Numbered from the stretch's first letter, positions 1-7,093 are shown. The stretch is 53,530 nucleotides of DNA from Bacteroidales bacterium (GCA_028282785.1 JANQHE010000024.1:137612-191141); one strand, 5' to 3'. Made by a program: numbers and translations. Notes: a model not told the origin generated them from the letters alone.

Positions 1-1713
1 AATATCACCTGAAAGCATATAAGCTTCGGCTAAACTATCGTAGGTATTTGCACTGTTTGGGTACAATTCCGTATTGATTTTGAAAATAAGAATGGCCAGA
101 TCATATTTTTTTTGGCCAAGTTGCTGGTATCCAAAACCATTAATTGTTGATTCCTTAACAATGTAACTTTGAGGTTTACTGCGTTTTAGATCTTGATAAG
201 CACTTAATGCTTCCAGGTATCTGTTTTCAAGCGCTATTTCATATGGTAATTTCCCTACCACTTCTTCATACATAACCTCCGGGGGCACCTGCAAATCCCT
301 TAAATATTGAATTTTTATCCCATCATTGGTGTCGATGAATTTAAATTTACCGGGAACTTCATTAGTTATAAATGTATTATCACCAATATATATTAAATTA
401 TTTCTTACACCGTTCCAAAATTTTGGAATATAAAGTTTACTATCTATCTCTTTAATTTCAAATACTTCACCAAAAGTAATATCTTGATAACGGCCTTTTA
501 TTTCTGAAATTAAAGAATCCGGAAGCTCTTTTTTATTTTTCCATTCATACGGTTTTCCCCATTGATGTTTTCTAATGATTTGATCCCTTAATTTATCAAT
601 AATTGGTATGCGAACAGAATTTGGGCCATTACCAAGCACAACTATTCCTTTTCCTTCTTTCATGGTTGCATACATATGGCCTCCTATTCCTGTATTAGCA
701 CCTCCATGAGAAAACCAGTCTAAATTTCCATACGCATATCTGCGCTCCCAACCCAGGCTCCATCCCCGCATAATTTTTAACGTAACAATATCTGTGATTC
801 TTTTTGCAACATCTTCTGAAATCACTTTTGTTTTATTTCCATTTAAAGCTTTTTGAATTTCAATTGATAATTTAGCCAAATCGGTTGGTGTAGACCACAT
901 TCCCGAAGCTGAAACTTGAGGGGTAATAGGAATTCCTGTATTAATTACTTTTCCATTATTGTCGTGTGCTTTTGCTACATTTTCCAAAAACCCAACTTCA
1001 TTGGGTTGTTTCATTGTGGTATTTTGCATATTTAATGGTATGAAAATATATTCCCGGGCCAGATCCGCTAATGATTTTCCAAGGTGATCCTCTAAAGCCA
1101 TCATGGCGATAGTATAACCACCACCACTATATCCCCAATTTGACCCTGGTTTAAAGGTAAATGATATTTCTTCATTATATCCGGGCAATTTACCTTGTAC
1201 AGATTCTAATATTGTCGGAATTTTATCTCCCTCATAAAAATCTCTAAATCCTCCTTGCGTTGTGCCGGCCGTATGGCTCAACAGATGTTCTAAGGTAACT
1301 TCAATATCTTTGGTATATATGCTTTCAGGTACTTTCCATCTTTTGAGATAATTATTGACCGGAACATTTAGGTCTATCAGTCCTTTTTCCTCGAGTATGG
1401 CGCATAAGGTAGCAGTAATTGGTTTAGAAATTGAAGCAGTTGAAAATGCCGTATTCAAATCTAAAGGTACAGAATCATATTTTACTCCCCAGGCATCGGC
1501 CCAAACAATTTTATAATCTTCGAAAACAGCGACACTAATTCCTTTAAGCCCTTTTTGATACATTAGTTCCCGGATTGTTATGGAATCTCCTTTTTCCGTA
1601 GGTATCTTAGATATGGAATTTAATTTTTTAACCGTATAATCTTTTTGATTTGGATTACTACAACTACAAAAAACTAATATGGTTATAAGACAAATGTTAA
1701 ATACTTTTTTCAT
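1..1713 (-). CDS. Serine hydrolase (beta-lactamase/PBP-like) lipoprotein, partial
   Basis: The minus strand is open from an ATG at 1713 to the left edge (571 codons, no stop), so the C-terminus is missing. The start MKKVFNICLITILVFCSCS is a lipoprotein signal peptide, with Cys18 the likely lipidated residue. The serine beta-lactamase/esterase fold is shown by SISK (Ser94-Lys97, the SxxK nucleophile motif), a YSGGGY segment near residue 195 where the family usually has YxN, and an HGG motif near residue 345 in the KTG position. The last 60 residues read like tetratricopeptide repeats, so the protein is probably a catalytic domain plus TPR tail, anchored in the envelope. Substrate is unknown; such proteins include peptidases, esterases and D-aminopeptidases, and antibiotic hydrolysis should not be assumed. 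A perfect 16-bp palindrome (1733-1748) lies just upstream of the start. Confidence 0.85.
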   Translation of the reverse strand, partial: MKKVFNICLITILVFCSCSNPNQKDYTVKKLNSISKIPTEKGDSITIRELMYQKGLKGISVAVFEDYKIVWADAWGVKYDSVPLDLNTAFSTASISKPITATLCAILEEKGLIDLNVPVNNYLKRWKVPESIYTKDIEVTLEHLLSHTAGTTQGGFRDFYEGDKIPTILESVQGKLPGYNEEISFTFKPGSNWGYSGGGYTIAMMALEDHLGKSLADLAREYIFIPLNMQNTTMKQPNEVGFLENVAKAHDNNGKVINTGIPITPQVSASGMWSTPTDLAKLSIEIQKALNGNKTKVISEDVAKRITDIVTLKIMRGWSLGWERRYAYGNLDWFSHGGANTGIGGHMYATMKEGKGIVVLGNGPNSVRIPIIDKLRDQIIRKHQWGKPYEWKNKKELPDSLISEIKGRYQDITFGEVFEIKEIDSKLYIPKFWNGVRNNLIYIGDNTFITNEVPGKFKFIDTNDGIKIQYLRDLQVPPEVMYEEVVGKLPYEIALENRYLEALSAYQDLKRSKPQSYIVKESTINGFGYQQLGQKKYDLAILIFKINTELYPNSANTYDSLAEAYMLSGDI

Positions 1714-2001
1714 TTTCACCAATTTTAGTAAATATATCTATAGATATAAGGACGATAAGATCAGTAAAAAGTTGCATTAAGTGTATAAAAATCAGGTTAA
1801 AAGCGTGTGGTTTTATTCGTAACTCAATCATTAATATCAATTTAATCAAATTTTATTATCATAATATTTGATATTATGATTATTCAACTTCTCCTTAGCA
1901 GATAAGGTTGTAAATCCCGTATATAATTTGTTAAAGGATTCGCTATTTTTGAAACATTATAAATTTAAGATATAAAAAACCCTGACAGAATCGTTAGGGT
2001 T
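1714..2001. other. Gene-free stretch with an AT-rich hairpin
   Basis: No plausible coding sequence is seen on either strand. The notable structure is a perfect 10-bp inverted repeat, ATCATAATAT (1858-1867) and ATATTATGAT (1871-1880), separated by TTG. It has no T-run that would make it a convincing terminator. A weaker hairpin, AACCCT...AGGGTT, is at the right end near 1978-2001, where a terminator of the broken tRNA would be expected. Confidence 0.5.
1733..1748. promoter_or_regulatory. 16-bp perfect palindrome upstream of the serine hydrolase
   Basis: TATATCTATAGATATA is its own reverse complement and lies 20-35 bases before the ATG at 1713. Its place in the leader or core promoter fits an operator, but it is AT-only apart from one C/G pair and could be chance in such AT-rich DNA. 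Confidence 0.3.
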
Positions 2002-2090
2002 GTGGGTCCATCCCATTGTACCTCAGGTAAATGGGATTTTCAACCTGGGCTCGAACCAGCCCCGAAAGCTTTCGGGGCCCTGATTAAGAG
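2002..2090 (-). pseudogene. Broken tRNA 3' half with two palindromes inside it
   Basis: Read on the minus strand this holds the anticodon loop CTCTTAA, the TCAGG half-stem, a T arm with the TTCGAGC loop, and a TGGACCCAC acceptor end, in tRNA order. It cannot fold as a tRNA: the perfect 18-bp palindrome CCCCGAAAGCTTTCGGGG (2060-2077) sits where the variable loop should be, and a second hairpin (2010-2037, arms ATCCCATT/AATGGGAT) separates T arm and acceptor strand. Everything 5' of the anticodon loop is gone. The 17 bases at 2043-2059 and the nine at 2078-2086 are identical to the intact tRNA at 2258-2331. The anticodon would read CTT (Lys), whereas the intact neighbour reads CAT, so the remnant may come from a tRNA-Lys or from a mutated copy of the neighbour. 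Confidence 0.65.
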
Positions 2091-2227
2091 TTTGGATTAT
2101 ATTTTTGTAAAAGCTTCGTGGAAATTTCGGAGTACTTTTTTAGGTTAGCTAAAATTTATGGATAAAGTGAAATCCCCAAGTTTTTGGATTGATCCTAAAC
2201 TTCTCGCCCAGGATGTGACAAAACAGA

Positions 2228-2250
2228 AAAAGCCGCAATAAGCGGCTTTT
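2228..2250 (-). terminator. Intrinsic terminator of the tRNA
   Basis: A perfect 9-bp stem, AAAAGCCGC (2228-2236) and GCGGCTTTT (2242-2250), with a 5-base loop. On the minus strand it follows the tRNA 3' end by seven bases and ends in a T-run, as expected for a terminator of that transcript. Confidence 0.8.
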
Positions 2251-2257
2251 CATTTTG

Positions 2258-2331
2258 TGGGCCCACCTGGGCTCGAACCAGGGACCCCCTGATTATGAGT
2301 CAGGTGCTCTAACCAGCTGAGCTATGGGCCC
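2258..2331 (-). tRNA. tRNA with CAT anticodon (Met, or Ile2 after lysidine modification)
   Basis: The 74-base minus-strand sequence folds as a full cloverleaf: acceptor GGGCCCA paired with TGGGCCC, D arm AGCTCAGCTGGTTAGAGC, anticodon arm CCTGA-CTCATAA-TCAGG, variable loop GGGTC, and T arm CCTGG-TTCGAGC-CCAGG. The anticodon is CAT. It is not the initiator type, because the acceptor is fully paired at position 1-72 and the anticodon stem lacks the three G:C pairs. Elongator Met and lysidine-modified Ile2 tRNAs share this anticodon and cannot be told apart by eye. The discriminator base is A and CCA is not encoded. An intrinsic terminator follows directly. Confidence 0.93.
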
Positions 2332-2379
2332 GAATTGTATCCTGTGTAAATCATTGTCCCATGTTCTCACATTAACCAG

Positions 2380-2430
2380 TGCTGACGCTCCGGTCAGCAT
2401 CCTGACATTCTGACAAAGTCAGAATTGTCA
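2380..2430. repeat. Pair of perfect hairpins between tRNA and tRNA fragment
   Basis: Hairpin one is TGCTGAC (2380-2386) with GTCAGCA (2393-2399). Hairpin two is ATTCTGAC (2407-2414) with GTCAGAAT (2418-2425) around an AAA loop, extended outward by TGAC/GTCA (2403-2406, 2427-2430) across a one-base bulge. Both lie in the 101 bases separating the tRNA from the duplicated tRNA end. They look like small palindromic repeat units; the T-runs needed for terminators are absent. Confidence 0.5.
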
Positions 2431-2434
2431 TGGA

Positions 2435-2451
2435 CTGAGCTATGGGCCCGA
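2435..2451 (-). repeat. Duplicated tRNA 5' end (17-bp direct repeat)
   Basis: CTGAGCTATGGGCCCGA occurs here and at 2317-2333, where it forms the 5' end of the tRNA gene (acceptor strand and start of the D arm) plus two flanking bases. The copies are exact and 118 bases apart. This is what a failed duplication, or a scar from an element that used the tRNA gene as a target, would leave. Confidence 0.7.
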
Positions 2452-2523
2452 TTTATCATTTGATAAATTCGGAGTGCAATATTAAATAAATGTTATCAAT
2501 TTACCAATACTTTTCAGAAAAAA

Positions 2524-3282
2524 TCAGGTAAGTTTTTCAATTTTCTTCAAAGCAGTCAATAACAGGTCAATTACATTATGCACATTTTGGTTGAAAATCT
2601 CCAGCACTTGTTCCCAGGTAACTGCCTCTTCGTCTGTTTTCCAGCAATCGTAATCAGTACTCATGGCAATTGCTGCATAAGGTATTTCTATTTCGTTTGC
2701 CAAAATAACTTCCGGGGCAACCGACATATTAATTACATCCGCTCCCCACATTCGAAACATATTCGATTCGGCACGGGTCGAAAATCGAGGTCCTTCGATG
2801 CTAATTACCGTACCTTTTTTGTGGAAATTTAAATTAAGCTGCTCTGCCGACTGAATTAAGGCATTTCTTAGGCCTGTATTAAAAGGATCGGCCATTGGAG
2901 TATGTTTCATTTCGCCAGGCTTAAATTCATCAAAAAAAGTGGTTTTACGATGCTTGGTAAAATCAATAAACTGATCCAGTATTACAAAATGTCCTCGATC
3001 AATTTCTTCGCGTAAACTTCCACAGGCGGTGGTTGCTAAAATAAAATCACATCCTAGTTCTTTCAACGCCCAAATATTTGCCCTGTTATTTACTTGCGTA
3101 GGAGGAATGGTATGTTTTTTCCCATGGCGCGATAAGATCGCCACATTCGTATTTCCAATTTTTCCGCAGGTTAATTCCGATGTGGGTTCTCCGTATGGAG
3201 TATCCACTTTTATCGTTTCCGGTGATTTTAAAATATCAGGGTCTTCCAGTCCTGATCCGCCAATGATTGCAACTTTTGCCAT
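2524..3282 (-). CDS. mtnP: S-methyl-5'-thioadenosine phosphorylase
   Basis: This 252-residue protein is a trimeric-type purine nucleoside phosphorylase of the MTAP branch. It splits methylthioadenosine (the by-product of polyamine synthesis) with phosphate into adenine and 5-methylthioribose-1-phosphate. The N-terminal GGSGLEDPD and SRHGKKHTIPP segments carry phosphate-binding residues. ISIEGPRFSTRAESNMFR and INMSVAPEVILANE are family signatures, and STDYDCWK near residue 210 is typical of MTA rather than inosine/guanosine phosphorylases. Its length is normal. It is the last gene of a minus-strand operon; its ATG lies one base past the stop of the aldolase gene, implying coupled translation. 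Its product is the substrate of MtnA at the head of the same operon. Confidence 0.93.
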   Translation of the reverse strand: MAKVAIIGGSGLEDPDILKSPETIKVDTPYGEPTSELTCGKIGNTNVAILSRHGKKHTIPPTQVNNRANIWALKELGCDFILATTACGSLREEIDRGHFVILDQFIDFTKHRKTTFFDEFKPGEMKHTPMADPFNTGLRNALIQSAEQLNLNFHKKGTVISIEGPRFSTRAESNMFRMWGADVINMSVAPEVILANEIEIPYAAIAMSTDYDCWKTDEEAVTWEQVLEIFNQNVHNVIDLLLTALKKIEKLT

Positions 3283-3283
3283 G

Positions 3284-3880
3284 TTATAATTCGTTATATT
3301 GTTTTAATAATAATTGATATGCATCTTCCATGTTTTTGCCGTAACTGATAATTCCTTCGGGATGCCCTCCCATAATAATGATTCCTGAATCTGTTTTAGA
3401 TAACCTGGCAATTTCGAAAGCCATTTCAGGAGTTCCGAATTCAGCTTTTTTATCTGTAGTTGGCAGAACATGCAGCAACTTTTCCCAAACCTTATTGTGG
3501 TGAATATGAATTACAGCATTCACATTATTGTTTGATTCATATATCGCAGCATGGCTCATCGATTCTGATGAGGCCTTGGTTGATCCCTGGCACCAAACTT
3601 TGTTATTTTGTATGTCAAAATCCTTTACCAGGGCATAATGCTTTTGTTCCAGTTCCGGAATATTCCCGGTTGCCGAACCCGAAATAATAAACTCTTTTTG
3701 ATTATGACGAACACTTAAATTCCCAAAACCAATTCCATTGTCATACACTCCGATCAATCCCAATTGATACAGCTTATTCCGATACGAATTCAGAAGCAAA
3801 AAGACATCACCATCCAACTCAAAAGCTTTTTCCTCCCAATTCAGATTAAATTTTATGTATCCTTCGCCAAGTCTGGTCAT
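3284..3880 (-). CDS. Class II aldolase/adducin-family protein, likely methylthioribulose-1-phosphate aldolase or dehydratase
   Basis: A 198-residue single-domain class II aldolase. The expected metal site is visible: HIHH near residue 126, a later His in GGHPEG near residue 170, and a candidate catalytic Glu in SSESMSH. The family includes fuculose-phosphate aldolase, ribulose-phosphate epimerase and the dehydratase MtnB. Since the flanking genes make 5-methylthioribulose-1-phosphate, that is the probable substrate. MtnB would dehydrate it towards methionine; an Ald2-type enzyme would cleave it to dihydroxyacetone phosphate and methylthioacetaldehyde. None of mtnC, mtnD or a RuBisCO-like gene is nearby, which favours the aldolase reading, but genes elsewhere cannot be excluded. 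It sits 47 bases after mtnA and one base before mtnP. Confidence 0.75.
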   Translation of the reverse strand: MTRLGEGYIKFNLNWEEKAFELDGDVFLLLNSYRNKLYQLGLIGVYDNGIGFGNLSVRHNQKEFIISGSATGNIPELEQKHYALVKDFDIQNNKVWCQGSTKASSESMSHAAIYESNNNVNAVIHIHHNKVWEKLLHVLPTTDKKAEFGTPEMAFEIARLSKTDSGIIIMGGHPEGIISYGKNMEDAYQLLLKQYNEL

Positions 3881-3910
3881 CTAACTTATTATTTGCGATT
3901 TCAAGCTCGC

Positions 3911-3938
3911 AACTCATAACTCGTAACTCACAACTCTT
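3911..3938. repeat. Four tandem copies of a 7-base unit
   Basis: AACTCAT, AACTCGT, AACTCAC and AACTCTT follow each other with no gap. The array spans the end of mtnA, including its stop (3928-3930), and most of the spacer to the aldolase gene. Only the last two bases of each unit vary. A change in copy number would alter the mtnA C-terminus or the spacer. Confidence 0.75.
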
Positions 3939-5028
3939 TTAACTTACTTATTTCTCCTGCACTAGCTTTAGAAACGCCTCTCTCCGTAATCAATGCCGTA
4001 ACATACTTTGCAGGGGTAACATCAAAACCATAATTCAATGCAGGACTATTTTCTGGTGTTAGTCGTACCTTCGTGATCTGGTCATTATGCCATCCTTCAA
4101 TGTATTTTACCTCCTCTTCGTTTCGCTGTTCGATCGGAATTTCATTGATCCCGTCATTCATGTCCCAATCAATAGTTGAAAGCGGCAAGGCAACATAGAA
4201 CGGAATGTTATTGTCATGCGCAGCCAAAGCTTTCAGGTATGTTCCGATTTTGTTGGCAACATCTCCGTTGGCACTGGTTCTGTCGCTACCAACAATAACC
4301 ATATCAACCATTCCTTTTTGCATTAAAAGACCTCCGGTATTATCGGCAATTACTGTATGCGGAATTCCTTGCTGTTCAAGTTCAAAAGCAGTTAAGCGCG
4401 CACCTTGGTTCCGTGGGCGGGTTTCATCAACCCAAACATGAATTTTAATTCCTTTTTCGTGTGCAAAGTAAATAGGAGCAGTTGCCGTACCATAATCAAC
4501 ACAAGCCAGCCAACCGGCATTACAGTGTGTCAAAACATTTACCGTTTCACCTTTTTTAGTTTGAGATATTTTTTCAATGAACTGAAGTCCGTTTTCACCA
4601 ATCAACCGGCAATTTTCAATTTCATTTTGCTTTAACTGGTTAGCAGTTTCAAATGCTATCCGGATTTTATCCTCTAACAATTTTGCTGATCGAATATTTT
4701 GTAAAACCAAACCTGTTGCAAATTCTAGATTTACAGCCGTTGGTCGCGATGATTCAAGGTATTGCGCAAGTTCTTTTATTTTATTATCAAGGTTTTCGTT
4801 TTCTGTTAAATGTAATAATCCGAGATACATTCCATAAGCTGCTGTAACTCCGATCAATGGGGCACCTCGCACCCACATATCCTTTATTGCGATGTAAGCA
4901 TCTTTAATATTTTTTAATTCCTGTATTTTAAATTCGAAGGGTAAATACCGTTGGTCAATGATCTCAACAAGTTTTGGATCGTTTTCATTTACCCAGATTG
5001 TATGATAATGTTTTTCGTTTATTTTCAT
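3928..5028 (-). CDS. mtnA: 5-methylthioribose-1-phosphate isomerase
   Basis: A 366-residue eIF2B-alpha-like isomerase that turns the aldose methylthioribose-1-phosphate into the ketose methylthioribulose-1-phosphate. Family markers include WVRGAPLIGVTAAYGM near residue 52, the catalytic Cys in LTHCNAGWLA near residue 168, DETRPRNQGARLTA, and the catalytic Asp in IVGSDRTSANGDVANKIGTY near residue 250. Length is normal and the ATG at 5028 is the natural start (MKINEKHYHTIWVNE). It is the first gene of the mtnA, aldolase, mtnP operon. Its stop lies inside a short tandem repeat. Confidence 0.93.
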   Translation of the reverse strand: MKINEKHYHTIWVNENDPKLVEIIDQRYLPFEFKIQELKNIKDAYIAIKDMWVRGAPLIGVTAAYGMYLGLLHLTENENLDNKIKELAQYLESSRPTAVNLEFATGLVLQNIRSAKLLEDKIRIAFETANQLKQNEIENCRLIGENGLQFIEKISQTKKGETVNVLTHCNAGWLACVDYGTATAPIYFAHEKGIKIHVWVDETRPRNQGARLTAFELEQQGIPHTVIADNTGGLLMQKGMVDMVIVGSDRTSANGDVANKIGTYLKALAAHDNNIPFYVALPLSTIDWDMNDGINEIPIEQRNEEEVKYIEGWHNDQITKVRLTPENSPALNYGFDVTPAKYVTALITERGVSKASAGEISKLKEL

Positions 5029-5139
5029 TTAAAATGATTTTTCATAAAAGTACAAAAAGAGCTGTAAATTTTTACTTACTTTTTTTGTCTTGATACATTT
5101 TTATACCATACTTTTTTGAAAGATCAAAAAGTAGGCAAA

Positions 5140-5183
5140 TCCCGATAGTTATCGGGACGTTGCAAAATCCTGCTTGCAGCAGG
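5140..5183. repeat. Two GC-rich palindromic repeats, 11 bases apart
   Basis: TCCCGATA (5140-5147) pairs with TATCGGGA (5150-5157), and CCTGCT (5169-5174) with AGCAGG (5178-5183). They stand out as GC-rich in AT-rich spacer DNA. No T-run follows on either strand, so they are poor terminators. They look like members of the palindromic families noted at 2060-2077 and inside the HAD and topA genes. Confidence 0.55.
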
Positions 5184-5350
5184 CAAGAACGCGTCCACCC
5201 TCTCTTGTCAATTATAGAAATACTTAATAAAGTGGGATAAACCCCTTTATAGCTATTTCAAATAATTATCAATTCATGCAGGCTCATGGTCCGCAACCAA
5301 ATTCGACGTAGATTTTAGCAAATTTATCAGTGGCGGAGATTTTTCTTTTG

Positions 5351-5376
5351 TTTCTTTCTCATCAAGGAGAAAGAAA
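5351..5376. repeat. Perfect 10-bp purine/pyrimidine hairpin
   Basis: TTTCTTTCTC (5351-5360) and GAGAAAGAAA (5367-5376) flank the 6-base loop ATCAAG, with partial extension outward through further pyrimidine and purine runs. It lies 60-85 bases before the HAD start. It could be an mRNA or DNA structure, or a dispersed repeat. Confidence 0.45.
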
Positions 5377-5407
5377 GGAAAAAGAACAATACACATCAAA
5401 TCTTTCT

Positions 5408-5415
5408 TAAATTTG
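5408..5415 (+). promoter_or_regulatory. Candidate -7 box for the HAD phosphatase gene
   Basis: TAAATTTG fits the Bacteroidota -7 consensus TAnnTTTG and lies 20 bases before the ATG at 5436. No convincing TTTG (-33) box was found at the right distance, so support is modest. Confidence 0.4.
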
Positions 5416-5435
5416 CAATTTAAAATATAAAAAGT

Positions 5436-6107
5436 ATGCAAAAAGAACTAATTAAAAATATCATATTCGACCTGGGTAATGTCATCATCAATGTGGATAG
5501 TGTTCTTACGGCTCAGGCAATGAAAGAACTTGGGTTTAAGGATTTCGAAAAATCATATACTTTATTTAAACAAACCGATTTGTTCGATCGTTTGGAGAAA
5601 GGTGAAATTACTCCTGACTATTTAAGAAATGAACTTCGAGAACATTTGGTAAATCCTGCCTTGCCTGCCTGTTCGGCAGACAGGCTGGCCGGAAGGCATG
5701 TTACGGATGAAGAATTTGATAAGGCTTGGGGAGCTATGTTACTTGATTTTCCAAAAGAAAGAATAGACCTGATCAGGAAGCTTGGAGAAAAGTATAATAT
5801 TTATTTATTGAGCAATACCAACGAAATCCATTATCATCAATATATTCAGGATTTTTATGATGAATATGGATTTGATTTTAATTCCTTGTTTGTAAAACCC
5901 TATTATTCGCACCAGGTTGGTTATCGAAAACCGGATTCGAAAATATATGAGCATGTTATTGCCGATAGCAATTTAATTCCCGAAGAATCTGTTTTTATTG
6001 ATGATTTAAAGGTAAATATTGATGCTGCAAAGAAAACAGGATTACAAACGATCTGGCTTGACCAGGAAAAAGGTGATGATATTTTAACGAGATTAAATGG
6101 ATTTTAA
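5436..6107 (+). CDS. HAD-family phosphatase, YihX-like, with an in-frame palindromic insert
   Basis: A 223-residue haloacid dehalogenase-like hydrolase. Motif I is IIFDLGNVI (nucleophile Asp; the DLGN form is typical of YihX-type sugar phosphatases), motif II is LLSNTN, motif III the Lys in GYRKPDSKIY, and motif IV FIDDLKVN. The C1-type cap follows motif I. Likely substrates are sugar phosphates, but none can be named. Residues about 74-87 (PALPACSADRLAGR) are encoded by a GC-rich palindromic element (about 5655-5696) unlike the AT-rich rest of the gene, and lie in the helical cap. Without them the protein would be near the usual 205 residues. The gene ends 15 bases inside the convergent HU/SPOR gene. 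Confidence 0.85.
   Translation: MQKELIKNIIFDLGNVIINVDSVLTAQAMKELGFKDFEKSYTLFKQTDLFDRLEKGEITPDYLRNELREHLVNPALPACSADRLAGRHVTDEEFDKAWGAMLLDFPKERIDLIRKLGEKYNIYLLSNTNEIHYHQYIQDFYDEYGFDFNSLFVKPYYSHQVGYRKPDSKIYEHVIADSNLIPEESVFIDDLKVNIDAAKKTGLQTIWLDQEKGDDILTRLNGF
5655..5696 (+). repeat. GC-rich palindromic element inside the HAD gene
   Basis: The 22-base core CCTGCCTGTTCGGCAGACAGGC (5664-5685) is nearly self-complementary. Its reverse complement matches topA 21909-21930 at 18 of 22 positions. In both genes GGCCGG follows on the coding strand (5687-5692 and 21934-21939), and both elements are read through without a stop or frameshift. This fits a dispersed palindromic element tolerated in protein-coding genes. 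Confidence 0.65.
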
Positions 6108-7073
6108 GATCCAAACGGATTTTATTTCGGAAGTTTCTCTCAATTTATATAGCTTTTTTAAAGCTTCGGTTTCATTGGTATATGAAAAGATGGAAATTCG
6201 AATTAATTTTTCACCTGATTTGATGATCTTGGGATCATAACCCTTAGATCTTAATTGGTTTGAAAATTCCTCGGCATTTTCTATTCTTTTAAAACTACCT
6301 GCTATGATATGAAATTCGGAATACACCGGCTTTGGTTCTTCCTTTGGCGGCTCTTCATAGAAAAGAGCATCTTTTTTATGGGTATTATCATCAATGGAAT
6401 GAACAATTAATGCTTTTAAGCTATCTGCACGAGCAATACTGTCAAGATTATTTTCCGTGGTTTCTATTAAAGGACTTTCATCTGCTACAAATTCTTCGTT
6501 TTGACCAAAAGAGAATATACTAAAATCGGAGAAACCATGGGTAAAATACCACCCAGATGCTACAAGTAAAAGAAATACAGCTGTTGACAAGCTAATAATA
6601 ATTAACTTTTTATACGACTTTTTTGGTTTAACCTTTTTAAAATCAGATTTCGGCGCAATATTTTGTTTGGCTTGTATAGATATTAATCCAAAAGAATCGG
6701 TTAATAGATTAGATTCTTTATTTTGTGTAAAACCGATTTGTCCTTTTGAACTTTGAGATAATTTACCAATTTCCGGAAAATCAATAGTTTTTCCTTTTTT
6801 TAATTTGAATTGGGTATCTTTTACAAAATCATCAATTTGTTTTCGGGCTTCGGCAATATCAATTTTTTCTTTGTTGGCGATATGTTCTGATAAAAGATTA
6901 TCCTGGTAAGAGTATTCCGGATTAAAAGTAATTTTTTTGGTTGGTGGCAGGAATTTATTTTCACTAACATCAAATGCAGCAGATTCATATTCAGAAACAA
7001 ATCCTCCCAACCCAGGAACGATCACTCCCTGGTTTGTAAACAATAAATCCTTGATGTATTCCTTTATATTCAA
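6093..7073 (-). CDS. HU-CCDC81-like and SPOR domain membrane protein
   Basis: From the preferred TTG at 7073 the protein has 326 residues. The N-terminal 130 (NIKEYIKDLLF, VIVPGLGGFV, FPEIGKL) resemble the paired HU-CCDC81 domains of Bacteroidota. A single membrane helix (IIISLSTAVFLLLVASGWYF) follows, then an acidic linker and a C-terminal SPOR domain (about the last 75 residues, starting EFHIIAGSFK) that should bind denuded peptidoglycan glycan strands at division sites. The frame stays open to 7151, but a good promoter box (7094-7101) lies inside that extension and family members begin at this NIKEYI point. The role is probably in cell division or envelope organisation; the N-terminal domains may bind nucleic acid or a partner protein. 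It overlaps the HAD gene end to end by 15 bases. Confidence 0.85.
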   Translation of the reverse strand: MNIKEYIKDLLFTNQGVIVPGLGGFVSEYESAAFDVSENKFLPPTKKITFNPEYSYQDNLLSEHIANKEKIDIAEARKQIDDFVKDTQFKLKKGKTIDFPEIGKLSQSSKGQIGFTQNKESNLLTDSFGLISIQAKQNIAPKSDFKKVKPKKSYKKLIIISLSTAVFLLLVASGWYFTHGFSDFSIFSFGQNEEFVADESPLIETTENNLDSIARADSLKALIVHSIDDNTHKKDALFYEEPPKEEPKPVYSEFHIIAGSFKRIENAEEFSNQLRSKGYDPKIIKSGEKLIRISIFSYTNETEALKKLYKLRETSEIKSVWILKSI

Positions 7074-7093
7074 TACTTTTTTCTTAACCGAAG

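Larger units (their letters stand above)
5029..5435. other. Intergenic region rich in palindromes
   Basis: No gene is visible in these 407 bases between the divergent mtnA and HAD genes. It holds several inverted repeats: TCCCGATA-GT-TATCGGGA (5140-5157), CCTGCT-TGC-AGCAGG (5169-5183), and a 10-bp hairpin TTTCTTTCTC/GAGAAAGAAA (5351-5376). The first follows the same CCCGA...TCGGG plan as the palindrome inside the broken tRNA (2060-2077); the second resembles the CCTGC-ended palindromes found inside two genes of this window. This looks like a gathering of small dispersed palindromic repeats. A likely promoter box for the HAD gene is at the right end. Confidence 0.6.

Noticed and set aside
1-1713. 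Antibiotic-resistance beta-lactamase
   Set aside because: The motifs fit the broad serine-hydrolase family with YSGGGY and a TPR tail; nothing points to a resistance enzyme.
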